Shown piece by piece: positions 1-5,908 of a stretch of DNA of 5,908 nucleotides. Each line of letters begins with the position of its first letter. The stretch's first letter is position 1. The notes under the pieces were generated by a model, which saw only the letters and a program-made list of their open reading frames with translations, did not search any database and had not been told where the DNA came from. This DNA is from Bacillota bacterium (lineage in GTDB: Bacteria; Bacillota; DTU030). A program made the translations under genes and the position numbers. The stretch is from NCBI GenBank assembly GCA_012841005.1, contig DUVO01000310.1, positions 1 through 5,908 of the forward strand, given 5' to 3'.

Positions 1-51
1 CCCTGCTACAGAATTGGGATTTGATTTGGCTGAAACCTTCAAAACTTCCAT
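1..51 (-). CDS. spoVS: Stage V sporulation protein S, N-terminal fragment (cut by window edge)
   Basis: Only the first 17 codons are inside the window. They read MEVLKVSAKSNPNSVAG, which matches the very conserved start of SpoVS (B. subtilis begins MEILKVSAKSSPNSVAG, from memory). SpoVS is a small protein of about 86 residues, related to the Alba fold; in B. subtilis it is needed for normal spore coat assembly and stage V progress, and its loss affects septation. The ATG at 51-49 is preceded by GGAGGG at 66-61 with 9 bases between, a very good ribosome binding site, so the start is secure. It follows ymdB on the same strand after 131 bases, the same rny-ymdB-spoVS order as in B. subtilis, and has its own sigma-H type promoter. 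The rest of the gene lies beyond base 1. Confidence 0.93.
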   Translation of the reverse strand, partial: MEVLKVSAKSNPNSVAG

Positions 52-105
52 GCTGTTAAGCCCTCCTTTTAATATTTTTTCTTGACTATTTCCCAGTTAC
101 TTGGT

Positions 106-134
106 GTATTCGCTAGAAAAGGGAAAATTCCTGC
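106..134 (-). promoter_or_regulatory. Sigma-H type promoter for spoVS
   Basis: Read on the minus strand, the -35 element GCAGGAATT (134-126) fits the sigma-H consensus RnAGGAwWW at every position. The -10 element AGCGAATAC (114-106) fits RnnGAATww except for the last base. The spacer is 11 bases (125-115), within the 11-12 expected. Transcription would start near 100-98, giving a leader of about 48 bases ahead of the spoVS ATG. In B. subtilis spoVS is a sigma-H gene, so sequence match and gene identity agree. The match to the consensus is from memory; no start site was measured. Confidence 0.82.
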
Positions 135-182
135 CGCCAAATAGAAACATGCGGAAAAATTTATAACATTATTTCTTTACCC

Positions 183-962
183 TCAGTCAGACTCACTAAT
201 TCTTTTTATCCCCAGGCTGGTTCCTGTCACTTCATCAATTTCCAGGACGATCCCGTTTAATTCTCCCGGACCCTTGGCTGGGTGGAAATGTTGCGGCATC
301 TGGGTTAAAAATCTCATAATCACTGTTTCCCTCTCAACCCCAATAATCCCCTCGGCTGGCCCTGTCATACCAATATCGGTTATATAAGCCGTACCTTTAT
401 TCAAAATCCGCTCGTCCGCCGTCTGCACATGGGTATGGGTACCAAAAACAGCAGTAACCCTGCCATTTAAATACCAGCCAAAGGCCTGTTTTTCCGAAGT
501 GGCCTCTCCATGGAAATCAACCAGGATTATTCTTGTCTGTTCCTGCAGAAGGGAGAGCAAGGCATCTGCACTGCGAAAGGGACATTCCAGGTTATCCATA
601 AAGGTTCGCCCGGCAAAATTGGTAACGGCAACGGGAATTCCGGAAGAGTCCCTTACTATAACCCAACCCCGTCCCGGAGTACCGGGTGGATAGTTCTCCG
701 GCCGGATCAGCCGCTCTTCCAGGGAAAAATAAGGTATTATTTCTTTCTTGTCCCAGATGTGATTCCCTGAAGTAATAACATCGATCCCATATCCAAAGAG
801 TTCCCTGGCAATGACAGGGGTAATCCCCGCCCCCCCGGCTGCATTTTCGCCGTTGGCAATAACTAAGGCAGGACGATATTTCTCTTTTAGTTCAGGAAGC
901 AATTTTTGCACCAGTTGACGTCCAGTGCGGCCGACTATATCGCCAATAACCAAAACCTTCAT
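183..962 (-). CDS. ymdB: YmdB family metallophosphodiesterase (TIGR00282)
   Basis: A 259-residue calcineurin-like phosphodiesterase, the usual family length. In B. subtilis YmdB hydrolyses 2',3'- and 3',5'-cyclic nucleotides in the cytoplasm and affects the choice between motility and biofilm formation. The dinuclear metal site is complete: D8 in VIGDIVG, E39 and N40 in NGENAAGG, N67 and H68 in SGNHIWDK, H151 in VDFHGEATSEK, and H176 and H178 in GTHTHVQTAD; E39 corresponds to the residue whose change inactivates the B. subtilis enzyme. No signal peptide is seen. I place the start at the ATG at 962-960 because family members begin MKVL/MRIL; an adjacent in-frame TTG at 965-963 is slightly better spaced (8 rather than 11 bases) from GAGG at 977-974, so one extra residue is possible. 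It lies 75 bases after rny, behind a terminator, so its expression probably depends on readthrough. Confidence 0.95.
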   Translation of the reverse strand: MKVLVIGDIVGRTGRQLVQKLLPELKEKYRPALVIANGENAAGGAGITPVIARELFGYGIDVITSGNHIWDKKEIIPYFSLEERLIRPENYPPGTPGRGWVIVRDSSGIPVAVTNFAGRTFMDNLECPFRSADALLSLLQEQTRIILVDFHGEATSEKQAFGWYLNGRVTAVFGTHTHVQTADERILNKGTAYITDIGMTGPAEGIIGVERETVIMRFLTQMPQHFHPAKGPGELNGIVLEIDEVTGTSLGIKRISESD

Positions 963-1015
963 CAATATCCGTCCCTCTCTAAGGTATTTATGTCTGTCAC
1001 AATGTCCCCCTTCGC

Positions 1016-1044
1016 AAAAAGTAGGCGGTATCCCCGCCTACTTT
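1016..1044 (-). terminator. Intrinsic terminator after rny
   Basis: On the minus strand an 11-bp perfect stem (1044-1034 paired with 1028-1018) closes a 5-base loop, and its last pairs run into five T residues (1020-1016). The core of the stem is GC-rich (GTAGGCGG with CCGCCTAC). The upstream arm contains the rny stop codon TAG (1040-1038), so a ribosome terminating there would cover part of the hairpin. It stands between rny and ymdB, which are co-directional, so it probably reduces rather than abolishes ymdB transcription. Confidence 0.85.
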
Positions 1045-2570
1045 GCATACTCAACGGCCCTAGTTTCCCGAATAACATTCACTTTAATTTGTCCGGGATA
1101 ATCTAGTTCGCTTTCGATCTTTTTGACAATATCCCTGGCCAAACGAATTGTGGCCAGATCGTCGATTTTTTCCGGTTTTACCATTATCCTTATCTCACGA
1201 CCGGCCTGAATGGCAAAGGCTTTGTCAACACCATCGAAGGAATCGGCTATTTCCTCCAATTTTTGCAAGCGTTTAATATAGGCTTCCAAGGTTTCGCGCC
1301 GTGCTCCTGGACGGGCAGCAGAGATTGCATCGGCTGCCTGAACCAAAACAGCTTCCAGGGAATTAGGCTCAATATCGCCATGGTGAGCGGCAATGGCGTG
1401 AACAACCCCTGGTGCTTCATTATAACGCCGCGCCAGGTCTTCACCGATCTTCACATGGGGCCCTTCTACTTCATGGTCCACTGCCTTACCGATATCATGC
1501 AAAAGACCAGCCCGCTTGGCTAATTGTATATCAGCGCCTATCTCGGCAGCCATTACACCACAGAGATGGGCAACCTCAAGAGAATGTTTTAGAACATTTT
1601 GCCCGTAACTGGTACGGTATTTGAGCTGCCCCAGAAGTTTTATCAATTCGGGATGAATCCCGTGGACACCAGCCTCGAAGGTCGCCTGTTCCCCTTCCTC
1701 CCGGATAAGGTTATCAACTTCTTTCGTTGCTTTTTCCACCATTTCTTCGATACGGGCCGGATGAATGCGCCCGTCAACGATTAGCTTTTCCAGGGCAATC
1801 CGGGCGATTTCTCGCCTAATGGGGTCGAAACCTGACAGGATTACGGCTTCCGGTGTATCGTCTATAATGAGATCTATTCCCGTTAATGTCTCCAAGGCAC
1901 GGATATTTCTACCCTCTCTGCCGATAATCCTACCTTTCATTTCATCATTGGGCAAAGAAACTACAGAAACTGTTGTTTCTGCAACATGATCCGCCGCACA
2001 GCGTTGTATGGCCAAGGCTATGTGCTTTTTGGCCCGCTTTTCTGCCTCTTCCTTTGCCTGGTTTTCAATGTCTTTAATCATAATTGCCGCTTCATGACGG
2101 ATCTCCTTCTCGATGTTGGCCAGCAGGATGCTCTTTGCCTCTTCAGAAGATAGACCCGACAGTCTTTCCAATTCAGCCAATTGTTTCTGGTAGAGTTCCT
2201 CGAGATTTTCCTTAATTTTTTGTACGGCGGCTTCCCTGGAAGCAAGTTCATCTTCCTTTTTCTCCAAGAGCTCCATCTTCCGGTCGAGGGACTCTTCCTT
2301 TTGTACAACCCTTCTTTCCATACGTTGCAGTTCATTGCGGCGTTCCCTGTATTCCCGCTCCTGATCCGCCCGGATCTTATGAATCTCTTCCTTTGCTTCC
2401 AGGGTTATTTCCCGTTTCTTGGCCTCTCCATCCTTTTCCGCCTGTTCCAAGATCCTCTTGGCGGCCTCTTCTGCAGAAGCAATCTTAGCTTCGGCAATAT
2501 ATTTACGAGCCCAGTAACCCACTATAAAGGCTATCAGGGCAAGGCCAAACATTGGTATAATTGACCCCAA
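1038..2570 (-). CDS. rny: Ribonuclease Y
   Basis: A 510-residue membrane-anchored endoribonuclease that starts bulk mRNA decay in Bacillota and is the scaffold of the degradosome-like network. Domains in order: one N-terminal transmembrane segment (about residues 4-20, [17 protein letters not shown]), a long charged coiled coil (about 25-190), a KH RNA-binding domain with [12 protein letters not shown] at 213-224, and an HD metal-dependent domain with H329, the HD pair H358-D359 in [12 protein letters not shown], the pair H396-H397 followed by G-D, and D414. Length and layout match B. subtilis RNase Y (about 520). The start is TTG at 2570-2568: GGAGGTG (2587-2581) is 10 bases upstream, while the first ATG (M7) would be 28 bases away. 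That choice keeps the whole membrane anchor. A strong promoter lies about 214 bases upstream and a terminator overlaps the stop codon. Confidence 0.97.
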   Translation of the reverse strand: MGSIIPMFGLALIAFIVGYWARKYIAEAKIASAEEAAKRILEQAEKDGEAKKREITLEAKEEIHKIRADQEREYRERRNELQRMERRVVQKEESLDRKMELLEKKEDELASREAAVQKIKENLEELYQKQLAELERLSGLSSEEAKSILLANIEKEIRHEAAIMIKDIENQAKEEAEKRAKKHIALAIQRCAADHVAETTVSVVSLPNDEMKGRIIGREGRNIRALETLTGIDLIIDDTPEAVILSGFDPIRREIARIALEKLIVDGRIHPARIEEMVEKATKEVDNLIREEGEQATFEAGVHGIHPELIKLLGQLKYRTSYGQNVLKHSLEVAHLCGVMAAEIGADIQLAKRAGLLHDIGKAVDHEVEGPHVKIGEDLARRYNEAPGVVHAIAAHHGDIEPNSLEAVLVQAADAISAARPGARRETLEAYIKRLQKLEEIADSFDGVDKAFAIQAGREIRIMVKPEKIDDLATIRLARDIVKKIESELDYPGQIKVNVIRETRAVEYAK

Positions 2571-2659
2571 AATATCTCTTCACCTCCCCCCTTCTGAGTT
2601 TTGTCCGCAAAATAAGCCGAGTCGGAACTCGGCTTTTCAGAGACACCCCTTAGCAACAT
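2534..2659 (-). CDS. Possible leader peptide ORF ahead of rny (41 aa, unproven)
   Basis: A 41-codon ORF beginning [17 protein letters not shown] starts at ATG 2659-2657, with AAGAGG (2670-2665) 5 bases upstream, a reasonable ribosome binding site. It runs through both arms of the leader hairpin (its KPSSDSAY stretch is the stem and loop), passes the rny Shine-Dalgarno in another frame, and ends 37 bases inside rny. A ribosome on it would melt the hairpin, so it could couple translation to rny expression. The protein resembles nothing I recognise, has no membrane segment, and the C-terminal third is rny read out of frame. The open frame extends upstream to an ATG at 2728 without a good ribosome site. 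It may well be chance. Confidence 0.25.
   Translation of the reverse strand: MLLRGVSEKPSSDSAYFADKTQKGGGEEIFWGQLYQCLALP
2581..2590 (-). promoter_or_regulatory. Ribosome binding site of rny (supports TTG start)
   Basis: The minus strand reads GGGGGAGGTG, close to full complementarity with the 3' end of 16S rRNA, ending 10 bases before TTG at 2570. No ATG or GTG in the rny frame lies at a workable distance, so this site decides the TTG start. A strong Shine-Dalgarno paired with a weak start codon fits a moderately translated gene. Confidence 0.8.
2609..2635 (-). terminator. Terminator-like hairpin in the rny leader
   Basis: On the minus strand a perfect 9-bp stem (2635-2627 with 2622-2614), AAGCCGAGT paired with ACTCGGCTT, closes the 4-base loop TCCG. 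It is followed by ATTTTG, so the RNA runs CUUAUUUUG, a moderate U-tract. It ends about 40 bases before the rny start and lies downstream of the sigma-A promoter, so it would cut the leader at roughly 175 bases. It may be an attenuator for rny, the end of a small RNA, or the final stop for recA-recX readthrough. The U-tract is interrupted by one A, so efficiency is uncertain. The preceding A residues make it partly symmetric, but no plus-strand gene ends here. Confidence 0.6.
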
Positions 2660-2790
2660 TTCTTCCTCTTTGAGGTTTAACCTCGAAAACATATTGTTCC
2701 CAGTATCCCCAATGTTCAGTTCCCACATAGACTATTAAAACCTATATACCTGCTGCTCACCAAGCTGGCAAATATGATCCTTTATCATAA

Positions 2791-2819
2791 ATTGTATAGG
2801 GTTTTACAATCCTTGTCAA
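2791..2819 (-). promoter_or_regulatory. Sigma-A promoter for rny
   Basis: On the minus strand TTGACA (2819-2814) is a perfect -35, the spacer is 17 bases (2813-2797), and TACAAT (2796-2791) matches the -10 consensus in five of six positions. The spacer and the downstream stretch are AT-rich. The likely start is an A near 2785-2783. It lies 82 bases after the recX stop and reads toward rny. It is the strongest housekeeping promoter in the window and separates the recA-recX unit from rny-ymdB. Confidence 0.87.
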
Positions 2820-2900
2820 GTAGACCGGGGTTAGACGCCCTTGCTGGAAACAATGGGTCAGCCGGATAAGGAAAACTACTGCCGCCTGTAACAGTACCCT

Positions 2901-3368
2901 TTACCTGGGAGGTAAAATCTCTTCCAGAACCCTCCTGCTTATTTCCGGGGCGAAACCCTGACGGGTCAAAAATTGCGCCAGGCGGCGATAAATCTTGGGC
3001 CTATTACTGTTGGCTAAAGAACGTATTTTTTTTTGAGCTAAAGCCCTTGCCCGGTCCAGTTCCGCGCTGTTTGGTATTTCTTCCAAAAGGGTTTCTGCTA
3101 AACAACGTTTGATCCCGCGGGCCAATAATTCCTGGAGCAGGCGCTTCTTACCATAGCCCCGCCGCTGGAGTAAGGTCTCTATCCAACGGCGGGCATAGGC
3201 TTCATCATTTAGATAACCATAGTCGGTCATCAGCGCAATAACCTGGCCAGTAATAGCTTCTGTAAACCCTTTTTGGCGCAAACGCTGCCTAAACTCCTCC
3301 ACGCTGTATGACCGGTAACTCAACAGGTTAAGGGCATATTGTTTCGCCTCGACAAGTTCATCGGGCAT
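2901..3368 (-). CDS. recX: RecX regulatory protein (RecA modulator)
   Basis: A 155-residue, mostly helical protein of the RecX family. RecX binds the RecA filament and, in most bacteria, limits its extension and its ATPase and coprotease activity. The sequence shows the tandem three-helix repeats of the family: an opening ALNLLSYRSYSVEEFRQRL followed by GF, a second repeat with DYGYLNDEAYARRWIE, and a third, more basic segment with RRLAQFLTRQGFAPEISRRVL. The length is at the short end of the family (about 150 in E. coli-like forms, over 250 in Bacillus). The ATG at 3368-3366 is preceded by GGGGAG (3383-3378) 9 bases upstream. It begins 23 bases after recA with no terminator between, so the two are almost certainly co-transcribed. 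Codon frame and composition match its neighbours. Confidence 0.94.
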   Translation of the reverse strand: MPDELVEAKQYALNLLSYRSYSVEEFRQRLRQKGFTEAITGQVIALMTDYGYLNDEAYARRWIETLLQRRGYGKKRLLQELLARGIKRCLAETLLEEIPNSAELDRARALAQKKIRSLANSNRPKIYRRLAQFLTRQGFAPEISRRVLEEILPPR

Positions 3369-3391
3369 TATCCCACTCTCCCCTGCCTTTA

Positions 3392-4414
3392 CTACGCTTC
3401 ATTTTTAGCAGTGTTCTTCGCCTGGATTACTGGCAAATTAAAGGCTTCCCGGAGCCGGTTCTCCAATTCCAGGGTCAGTTCAGGATTATTCTTGAGGTAA
3501 TCCCTAGCATTTTCCCTGCCCTGTCCTATTCTGGTATCCCCATAAGAATACCAGGCTCCGCTCTTCTTTATTATATCCTGCTCTGCGGCCAGATCTAAGA
3601 TAGTGCCTTCCCGGGAAATCCCCTGGCCGTAAATAATGTCAAAATCCGCCTGTTTAAAAGGAGGAGCAGTCTTATTTTTTACCACTTTAACCCTTACCCT
3701 GTTGCCAATTACATCATTGCCCTGCTTTAAACTCTCTGTTTTCCTTACTTCCAGGCGCACTGAAGAATAAAACTTCAGGGCCCTTCCTCCCGGTGTGACT
3801 TCGGGATTGCCAAACATGATACCAACTTTTTCCCGGATCTGGTTGATAAAAATTGCGGCAGTATGGGATTTACTTATAGCACCGGCCAATTTTCGCAAGG
3901 CCTGAGACATCAAGCGTGCCTGTAAACCTACATGGGAATCTCCCATATCTCCTTCCAATTCCGCCCTGGGGACCAGGGCGGCAACGGAGTCCACCACCAC
4001 CACATCAATTGCACCACTCCGGACCAGGGCTTCGGCGATTTCCAAAGCCTGTTCACCTGTATCCGGCTGGGAAATGAGCAGGTTTTCTACATCAACGCCG
4101 AGGTTGTGGGCATAGACCGGGTCCAGGGCATGTTCCGCATCGATAAAGGCAGCATTGCCACCCATCTTCTGAGCCTCGGCAATTACATGCAGAGCAACAG
4201 TAGTCTTTCCAGAAGACTCAGGTCCATATATCTCTACCACCCTTCCCCTTGGTACGCCCCCTACACCCAATGCCAGATCAAGGCTCAATGCACCTGTTGG
4301 TATCACTTCCACATTTAATTTTGCGGACGCTTCCCCCAACCGCATAATTGAACCCTTACCAAACTGCTTTTCAATTTGCATTAATGCCATTTCCAGAGCC
4401 TTTTGTTTCTCCAT
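3392..4414 (-). CDS. recA: Recombinase RecA
   Basis: A 340-residue RecA, which forms filaments on single-stranded DNA, carries out ATP-dependent strand exchange, and triggers LexA self-cleavage. Motifs are all present: Walker A GPESSGKT at 64-71, catalytic E94 in [10 protein letters not shown], Walker B VVVVDS ending at D142-S143, the L1 region [15 protein letters not shown] (157-171), Q192 in FINQIREK, and the GGRALKFY segment after the L2 loop. The C-terminal tail is short and only mildly acidic compared with E. coli RecA (about 352 residues). There is no intein or interruption. The ATG at 4414-4412 has GGAGGAGG (4428-4421) 6 bases upstream. It begins 27 bases after thpR and 23 bases before recX. 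No LexA box (CGAAC-N4-GTTC type) is visible near the start, so any SOS control must act from further upstream. Confidence 0.99.
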   Translation of the reverse strand: MEKQKALEMALMQIEKQFGKGSIMRLGEASAKLNVEVIPTGALSLDLALGVGGVPRGRVVEIYGPESSGKTTVALHVIAEAQKMGGNAAFIDAEHALDPVYAHNLGVDVENLLISQPDTGEQALEIAEALVRSGAIDVVVVDSVAALVPRAELEGDMGDSHVGLQARLMSQALRKLAGAISKSHTAAIFINQIREKVGIMFGNPEVTPGGRALKFYSSVRLEVRKTESLKQGNDVIGNRVRVKVVKNKTAPPFKQADFDIIYGQGISREGTILDLAAEQDIIKKSGAWYSYGDTRIGQGRENARDYLKNNPELTLELENRLREAFNLPVIQAKNTAKNEA

Positions 4415-4441
4415 GTTCTTCCTCCTCCCCCGGTTTTCTTT

Positions 4442-5020
4442 TCACCTTCTCAGATCAAAACGTTGTCTCACTTTATAGATTGGCCCTCCCGGTGTTAATA
4501 TACTCTGAAAGAGGGCAATATCCCTGGCTGTAAAGTTGCCATAGGTTGCCTCCTCCCGTTGCTTTATTTCTGAGTGCAGTCTGGCTGCGGCAACTGGAAG
4601 CTTACGAAACCTGCCCAGGGTAACATGGGGTGTGTAAGGTCTTCTTTCCACAGCAAACCCCGCCTTTTCCAAACTCACACCCAAATATGTATACAAATCA
4701 TGTAGTTCTTCTCTTCCCGCTCCGATTCCTGCCCAGAAGACCCTTGGTTTACCACGGGAAGGAAATACCCCCAAACCGCCGATATCAACAGTAAAGGGTC
4801 TTATTCCCCGGGCAACATCGACGGCACAGGCACAAACTTGCGCAACTTCCCCTTCCGGCAGAAAACCCAGAAAATGTAAGGTGACATGCAAATTGGCCTC
4901 TGGGACCCATTTTATCTCCCGATCTAAAAAAGAAAACTCCTCCTGCAGAAGCCGTAGCTGTTTTTGGAGCAGGGCAGGAAGCTCAAGGGCCAGGAAAAGT
5001 CGCATCATCTTCAGTCTCAT
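4442..5020 (-). CDS. thpR: RNA 2',3'-cyclic phosphodiesterase (2H family, ThpR/LigT)
   Basis: A 192-residue cytoplasmic enzyme of the 2H phosphoesterase superfamily, which opens 2',3'-cyclic phosphate ends of RNA; the family was first described as a 2'-5' RNA ligase in E. coli. Both signature motifs are present: H45-V-T47 in NLHVTLHFLG and H132-V-T134 in YTPHVTLGRF, one in each half of the duplicated fold. The characteristic opening RLFLALELPA is at 7-16 and length matches the family (about 175-195). The start is uncertain: ATG at 5020 lies 3 bases after GGAGG (5028-5024), a short spacing; the paired ATGs at 5008 and 5005 fit the family N terminus better but are 15-18 bases from it. The gene overlaps the end of the metallophosphoesterase by 38 bases at the chosen start, suggesting translational coupling. 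A thpR gene next to recA is common in Bacillota. Confidence 0.92.
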   Translation of the reverse strand: MRLKMMRLFLALELPALLQKQLRLLQEEFSFLDREIKWVPEANLHVTLHFLGFLPEGEVAQVCACAVDVARGIRPFTVDIGGLGVFPSRGKPRVFWAGIGAGREELHDLYTYLGVSLEKAGFAVERRPYTPHVTLGRFRKLPVAAARLHSEIKQREEATYGNFTARDIALFQSILTPGGPIYKVRQRFDLRR

Positions 5021-5908
5021 CACCCTCCCCTGGAGCAGAAAATATTGTCCGCCGGAATCCGAAACCGGCCTGACGGTAATATAGAGATATTGTATCTGCC
5101 GCCACCAGCCGCCAACTATCTTCACCCTTGCTAAAATGCAGCAAGACCAATGAATAGGGTATCTCATCGGTACTCTGTAAACCACGAATTCCCGCCGCCC
5201 CGCAAGTACCGGCATCAATGACAACACTGCCATCTATTTCCTGGATCCGGGGAGAATGACTGTGCCCATGGAGAATAACCGGGACTTTTCCCGCAAAGGG
5301 CATGGCCATCCGTTGTTCATGGACAGCCAGAAGATCGGGTTCCTCTGCACTGGCCAGCAATTCCTTCAGTTGGGCCACAGCAGCTTCCATCTCCCCGGGT
5401 TCGGCCGTGGTCATTACTTCCCTCTGAGCAGCCGGATCAGAAACGCCTAAAATCTTAAGTCCGGCTATCTCGACCATCTCTCCTTTCAGCAGTGTAACCG
5501 CCGGTACAGTGGCTAAATGTTTGGCAATAGCAGGAGAATCATGATTTCCCAGGGCAATCACATAGGGGACAGGCCAATCATCCAACCTGCTCAACAGCCC
5601 AACCTCCAGGGGACTGCCGAAATCGGTAATGTCTCCGGTATCGATAACAAAATCTACGGCAAAGGTATTAACCACCCTTTCCACCAGGTCCAGTGCCACC
5701 GGGTTATTATGAATATCGGAAACATGCAGCACCTTGAGGTCAATCCCGGCCAAATCCACCTGCCCCAAATCCTCAACTTTTTGCAGCAGGCTATAGAGAT
5801 TAATGGACATTACCTGGATGTGTTCCGCCATGGTTTTTACCCCAACAAAGGCCTCCTGAAACAGGGCCACCATCCAGGGCGCCGCCTGCAACATACCCTG
5901 ATATTCAA
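4983..5908 (-). CDS. Calcineurin-like metallophosphoesterase, 5' end outside window
   Basis: A metallophosphoesterase of unassigned substrate. The frame is open to the window edge, and the first ATG (5894) has no proper ribosome site, so the protein most likely begins upstream; about 308 residues are visible. Counting from that ATG, the metal-binding motifs are D60-I-H62 (VSDIHNN), G87-D88 (IDTGDITD), G116-N-H-D119, a His in LLAVHEQR, and GHSHSP, followed by VIDAGTCG. This complete set implies an active dinuclear metal enzyme. The visible N-terminal 45 residues (APWMVALFQEAFVG and on) are moderately hydrophobic and helical, as in relatives that carry a membrane-anchoring region before the catalytic domain; that is inference because the rest is missing. 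The acidic C-terminal tail (DETEDDATFPGP) overlaps thpR. It is probably the first visible member of the thpR-recA-recX unit. Do not confuse with ymdB, which is a different subfamily. Confidence 0.88.
   Translation of the reverse strand, partial: EYQGMLQAAPWMVALFQEAFVGVKTMAEHIQVMSINLYSLLQKVEDLGQVDLAGIDLKVLHVSDIHNNPVALDLVERVVNTFAVDFVIDTGDITDFGSPLEVGLLSRLDDWPVPYVIALGNHDSPAIAKHLATVPAVTLLKGEMVEIAGLKILGVSDPAAQREVMTTAEPGEMEAAVAQLKELLASAEEPDLLAVHEQRMAMPFAGKVPVILHGHSHSPRIQEIDGSVVIDAGTCGAAGIRGLQSTDEIPYSLVLLHFSKGEDSWRLVAADTISLYYRQAGFGFRRTIFSAPGEGDETEDDATFPGP

Larger units (their letters stand above)
2571..2784 (-). promoter_or_regulatory. Predicted long 5' leader of rny
   Basis: Transcription from the sigma-A promoter would begin near 2784 and reach rny after about 214 bases. 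The leader holds a weak 5-bp hairpin (2684-2680 with 2676-2672), a GA-rich stretch around 2671-2658 that can act as a ribosome site, the 9-bp terminator-like hairpin, and the rny ribosome site. I do not recognise a known riboswitch or a T-box (no T-box consensus TGGNACC seen). The remaining part of this 330-base gap, 2820-2900, shows no gene and only a weak 5-bp stem just after the recX stop. Confidence 0.5.

Noticed and set aside
82..110. Plus-strand TTGACT, 17 bases, TGTATT, which looks like a sigma-A promoter pointing into the 3' end of ymdB.
   Set aside because: The -10 matches only four of six positions, it overlaps the better sigma-H promoter, and no plus-strand gene follows.
131..152. 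CCGC and GCGG arms downstream of ymdB as a possible terminator.
   Set aside because: Only 4 bp with a long loop and no T-run directly after; it also overlaps the sigma-H -35 element. No terminator is seen between ymdB and spoVS.
2181..2564. 127-codon plus-strand ORF opposite rny, rich in F and L.
   Set aside because: It is the complement of the rny coiled coil (lysine and glutamate codons read backwards give F, L and S), with no ribosome site or homology.
2685..2701. GGGAAC-AATAT-GTTTTC on the minus strand, resembling a Bacillota LexA (SOS) box in the rny leader.
   Set aside because: The half-sites are separated by 5 bases rather than 4, one half is degenerate, and rny is not known as an SOS gene.
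2872..2897. Weak stem (TACTG with CAGTA, 10-base loop) followed by GTTTTCC just after recX.
   Set aside because: Only 5 bp, large loop and a short T-run; too weak to call a terminator.
3932..4318. 128-codon plus-strand ORF opposite recA.
   Set aside because: Antisense shadow of a highly conserved gene, with no recognisable domain or ribosome site.
5021..5233. Longer form of thpR extending to 5233.
   Set aside because: The extra N-terminal stretch is the metallophosphoesterase gene read in another frame and has no similarity to ThpR; the family opening RLFLALELPA begins near 5002.

Overview
The window looks like a piece of a spore-forming, low- to mid-GC Bacillota chromosome, most likely class Clostridia (for example a Peptococcaceae-, Desulfotomaculum- or Moorella-like lineage). 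This rests on the gene order, the strong GGAGG ribosome binding sites, the TTG starts, and the presence of rny, ymdB and the sporulation gene spoVS in series. I cannot name the genus from sequence alone. All supported genes lie on the minus strand, so the biological order runs from the right end to the left end.

Right part (5908 to about 3392): a metallophosphoesterase that is open at the window edge, then thpR (2H-family RNA 2',3'-cyclic phosphodiesterase) overlapping its 3' end, then recA 27 bases later. recX follows recA after 23 bases. These four are so tightly packed that they look like one transcription unit. I see no promoter, SOS box or terminator inside it.

Middle (2900 to 2571): the only large gap, 330 bases. 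It holds a near-consensus sigma-A promoter (TTGACA, 17 bases, TACAAT), a leader of about 214 bases, a 9-bp hairpin with a U-rich tail close to the next gene, and a possible short leader ORF that runs through the hairpin. The arrangement resembles an attenuated leader for rny, or a terminator that closes a small RNA.

Left part (2570 to 1): rny (RNase Y) with a TTG start, a strong intrinsic terminator beginning inside its stop region, ymdB (cyclic-nucleotide phosphodiesterase), and the first 17 codons of spoVS. Upstream of spoVS is an almost perfect sigma-H promoter, which fits the known sigma-H control of spoVS in Bacillus subtilis.

Functionally the window joins recombination (RecA and its modulator RecX), RNA turnover (RNase Y), two phosphodiesterases that act on cyclic or cyclic-phosphate ends (YmdB, ThpR), an unassigned metallophosphoesterase, and entry to sporulation (SpoVS). 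The genes themselves are ordinary core genes; the regulatory sites between them are the more informative part. I found no mobile element, CRISPR array, tRNA or rRNA.
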